Positions 7,025 through 7,679 of a DNA stretch of 7,679 bases are shown piece by piece. Each line of letters starts with the position of its first letter. The first letter of the stretch is position 1. Both the position numbers and the translations under genes were made by a program. Source of the stretch: a bacterium (GTDB lineage Bacteria; Desulfobacterota; Binatia; UBA12015); the NCBI GenBank assembly GCA_018970825.1, contig JAGWVP010000140.1, positions 1 to 7,679 of the forward strand, written 5' to 3'. The notes under the pieces are model-generated. The model ran no database searches, was not told the origin of the DNA, and was given only the letters and a program-made list of their open reading frames with translations.

Positions 7025-7053
7025 AGCCTAGGCCCGGGGGAATGACCGGTCAA
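7025..7053 (-). promoter_or_regulatory. Candidate promoter of the lipoprotein gene
   Basis: On the minus strand TTGACC (7053-7048, five of six to consensus), 17-nt spacer, TAGGCT (7030-7025), then 8 nt to the ATG at 7016. The predicted start of transcription coincides with the start codon, and no ribosome binding site is present, so a leaderless mRNA is likely. The -35 overlaps a 10-bp palindrome. Confidence 0.45.
7043..7052. promoter_or_regulatory. Palindrome over the -35 of the lipoprotein promoter
   Basis: TGACCGGTCA is a perfect 10-bp palindrome overlapping five bases of the candidate -35. It could be an operator half-turn for a dimeric repressor; it could also be chance, since only 10 bp are involved. 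Confidence 0.25.
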
Positions 7054-7055
7054 AC

Positions 7056-7067
7056 CGTCGACGCGGC
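7056..7067 (+). repeat. 12-bp direct repeat, copy 1 (upstream of candidate icd promoter)
   Basis: CGTCGACGCGGC occurs here and again exactly at 7124-7135, 68 bp further on (about six and a half helical turns). This copy lies about 20 bp upstream of the candidate icd -35 element. Its core CGTCGACG is itself palindromic. Confidence 0.5.
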
Positions 7068-7087
7068 GACGGGCCCGGCCGACGATG

Positions 7088-7117
7088 TTGGCGTCCGCCG
7101 GGCGCGAGCGCTAGACG
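7088..7117 (+). promoter_or_regulatory. Candidate icd promoter
   Basis: TTGGCG (7088-7093), 18-nt spacer, TAGACG (7112-7117). It would give a leader of about 65-70 nt, unlike the very short leaders predicted for the other genes. The sequence match alone is weak; the flanking repeat copies make it more credible. Confidence 0.3.
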
Positions 7118-7120
7118 CAC

Positions 7121-7134
7121 CCGCGTCGACGCGG
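7121..7134. promoter_or_regulatory. 14-bp perfect palindrome containing most of direct-repeat copy 2, possible operator
   Basis: CCGCGTCGACGCGG is self-complementary over 14 bp and begins 3 bp after the candidate icd -10, where transcription would start. It shares CGTCGACGCGG with the upstream repeat copy. A regulator bound here could block initiation, or loop to the copy at 7056-7067. The regulator is unknown. Confidence 0.4.
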
Positions 7135-7190
7135 CCTCCGCCGCGCGAGGAGTCCGCGTCCAGCCGGGGAAATTCGGGGGTTTCGATACG

Positions 7191-7679
7191 ATGGGGAGCT
7201 ACAAGATCGTCGAGGTGCCCTCCGAGGGGCAGCCGATCCGCATGGGTGGAGACGGACGCCTGCAGGTCCCCGACCGTCCGATCCTCCCGTTCATCGAGGG
7301 GGACGGGACCGGGCCCGACATCTGGCGCTCCTCGCGCCACGTGCTCGACGCCGCGGTCGCGAAGGCCTACGGCGGCCGTCGCAAGATCGCCTGGTGCGAA
7401 GTCTACGCGGGCGAGAAGGCGTTCAACCGCTTCGGCGACTGGCTGCCCGAGGAGACCGTCACCGCGTTCAAGGAGTTCCTGGTCGGCATCAAGGGGCCTC
7501 TCACGACGCCGATCGGCGGCGGCATCCGCTCGCTCAACGTGACGCTTCGACAGCTCCTCGACCTCTACGTCTGCCTGCGACCGGTGCGCTGGTTCGTCGG
7601 CGTCCCGTCCCCGGTGAAGCATCCCGAGGCCGTCGACATGGTGATCTTCCGCGAGAACACCGAGGACATCTACGCCGGC
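7191..7679 (+). CDS. icd: Isocitrate dehydrogenase, NADP type, partial (C-terminus cut by window edge)
   Basis: The first 163 residues of an Escherichia coli-type Icd, which oxidatively decarboxylates isocitrate to 2-oxoglutarate in the TCA cycle, producing NADPH. Recognisable: VPDRPILPFIEGDGTG (26-41), KGPLTTPIGGGIRSLNVTLR (101-120), LDLYVCLRPVR (123-133) and MVIFRENTEDIYAG (150-163). Substrate-binding Ser114, Asn116, Arg120, Arg130, Arg154 and the catalytic Tyr161 are all in place (E. coli numbering plus one). Ser114 corresponds to the serine phosphorylated by AceK in E. coli; no aceK is visible here. The residues that decide NADP versus NAD lie beyond the window, so the NADP call rests on overall similarity. 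The ATG at 7191 aligns with the family N-terminus; the nearest purine-rich stretch (GGGGG) is 11 nt upstream, a poor ribosome binding site. Confidence 0.97.
   Translation, partial: MGSYKIVEVPSEGQPIRMGGDGRLQVPDRPILPFIEGDGTGPDIWRSSRHVLDAAVAKAYGGRRKIAWCEVYAGEKAFNRFGDWLPEETVTAFKEFLVGIKGPLTTPIGGGIRSLNVTLRQLLDLYVCLRPVRWFVGVPSPVKHPEAVDMVIFRENTEDIYAG

Overview
The window looks like ordinary chromosomal DNA from a very GC-rich Gram-negative bacterium, most likely of the old 'deltaproteobacterial' type (Myxococcota, Desulfobacterota or a similar phylum). This placement is inferred from protein style: a TonB-family protein with a conserved motif in its proline-rich linker, an MJ0042 zinc-ribbon protein with a DUF3426-like C-terminus, and an inner-membrane/lipoprotein complement implying two membranes. 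No search was run, so the phylum is uncertain. I see no phage, transposon, CRISPR or defence genes.

Layout. Positions 1-1405 (minus) carry a TonB-like envelope protein with a long Pro/Ala linker, cut by the left edge. Its short upstream gap faces tatA (1451-1639, plus), a 62-residue twin-arginine translocation subunit. tatA converges on a zinc-ribbon/transmembrane/DUF3426-like protein (1646-2797, minus). A tRNA-Leu(CAG) gene (2866-2949, minus) lies just upstream of that gene. From 3048 a plus-strand cofactor operon follows: nadC (NAD synthesis), birA (biotin-protein ligase with DNA-binding domain), coaX (type III pantothenate kinase, CoA synthesis) and a HEAT-like repeat protein of unknown function. 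nadC/birA and coaX/repeat protein overlap by a few bases. The operon converges on a small putative lipoprotein (6474-7016, minus). Divergent from it begins icd (NADP-type isocitrate dehydrogenase), cut by the right edge.

How the genes relate. nadC, birA and coaX supply or attach three central cofactors (NAD, biotin, CoA), and icd uses NADP in the TCA cycle. The TonB-like protein, TatA, the zinc-ribbon membrane protein and the lipoprotein are envelope or export functions without a clear shared pathway.

The most interesting signals are non-coding. (1) Several transcription units have a TTG-type -35, a 17-18 nt spacer and a TAG-type -10 placed so close to the start codon that leaderless mRNAs are likely. 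(2) Both minus-strand genes at convergent junctions end with their TGA stop inside the loop of a GC hairpin, as expected of bidirectional U-tract-free terminators. (3) A 12-bp direct repeat, one copy inside a perfect 14-bp palindrome, brackets a candidate icd promoter. I do not see evidence for an exotic new system.
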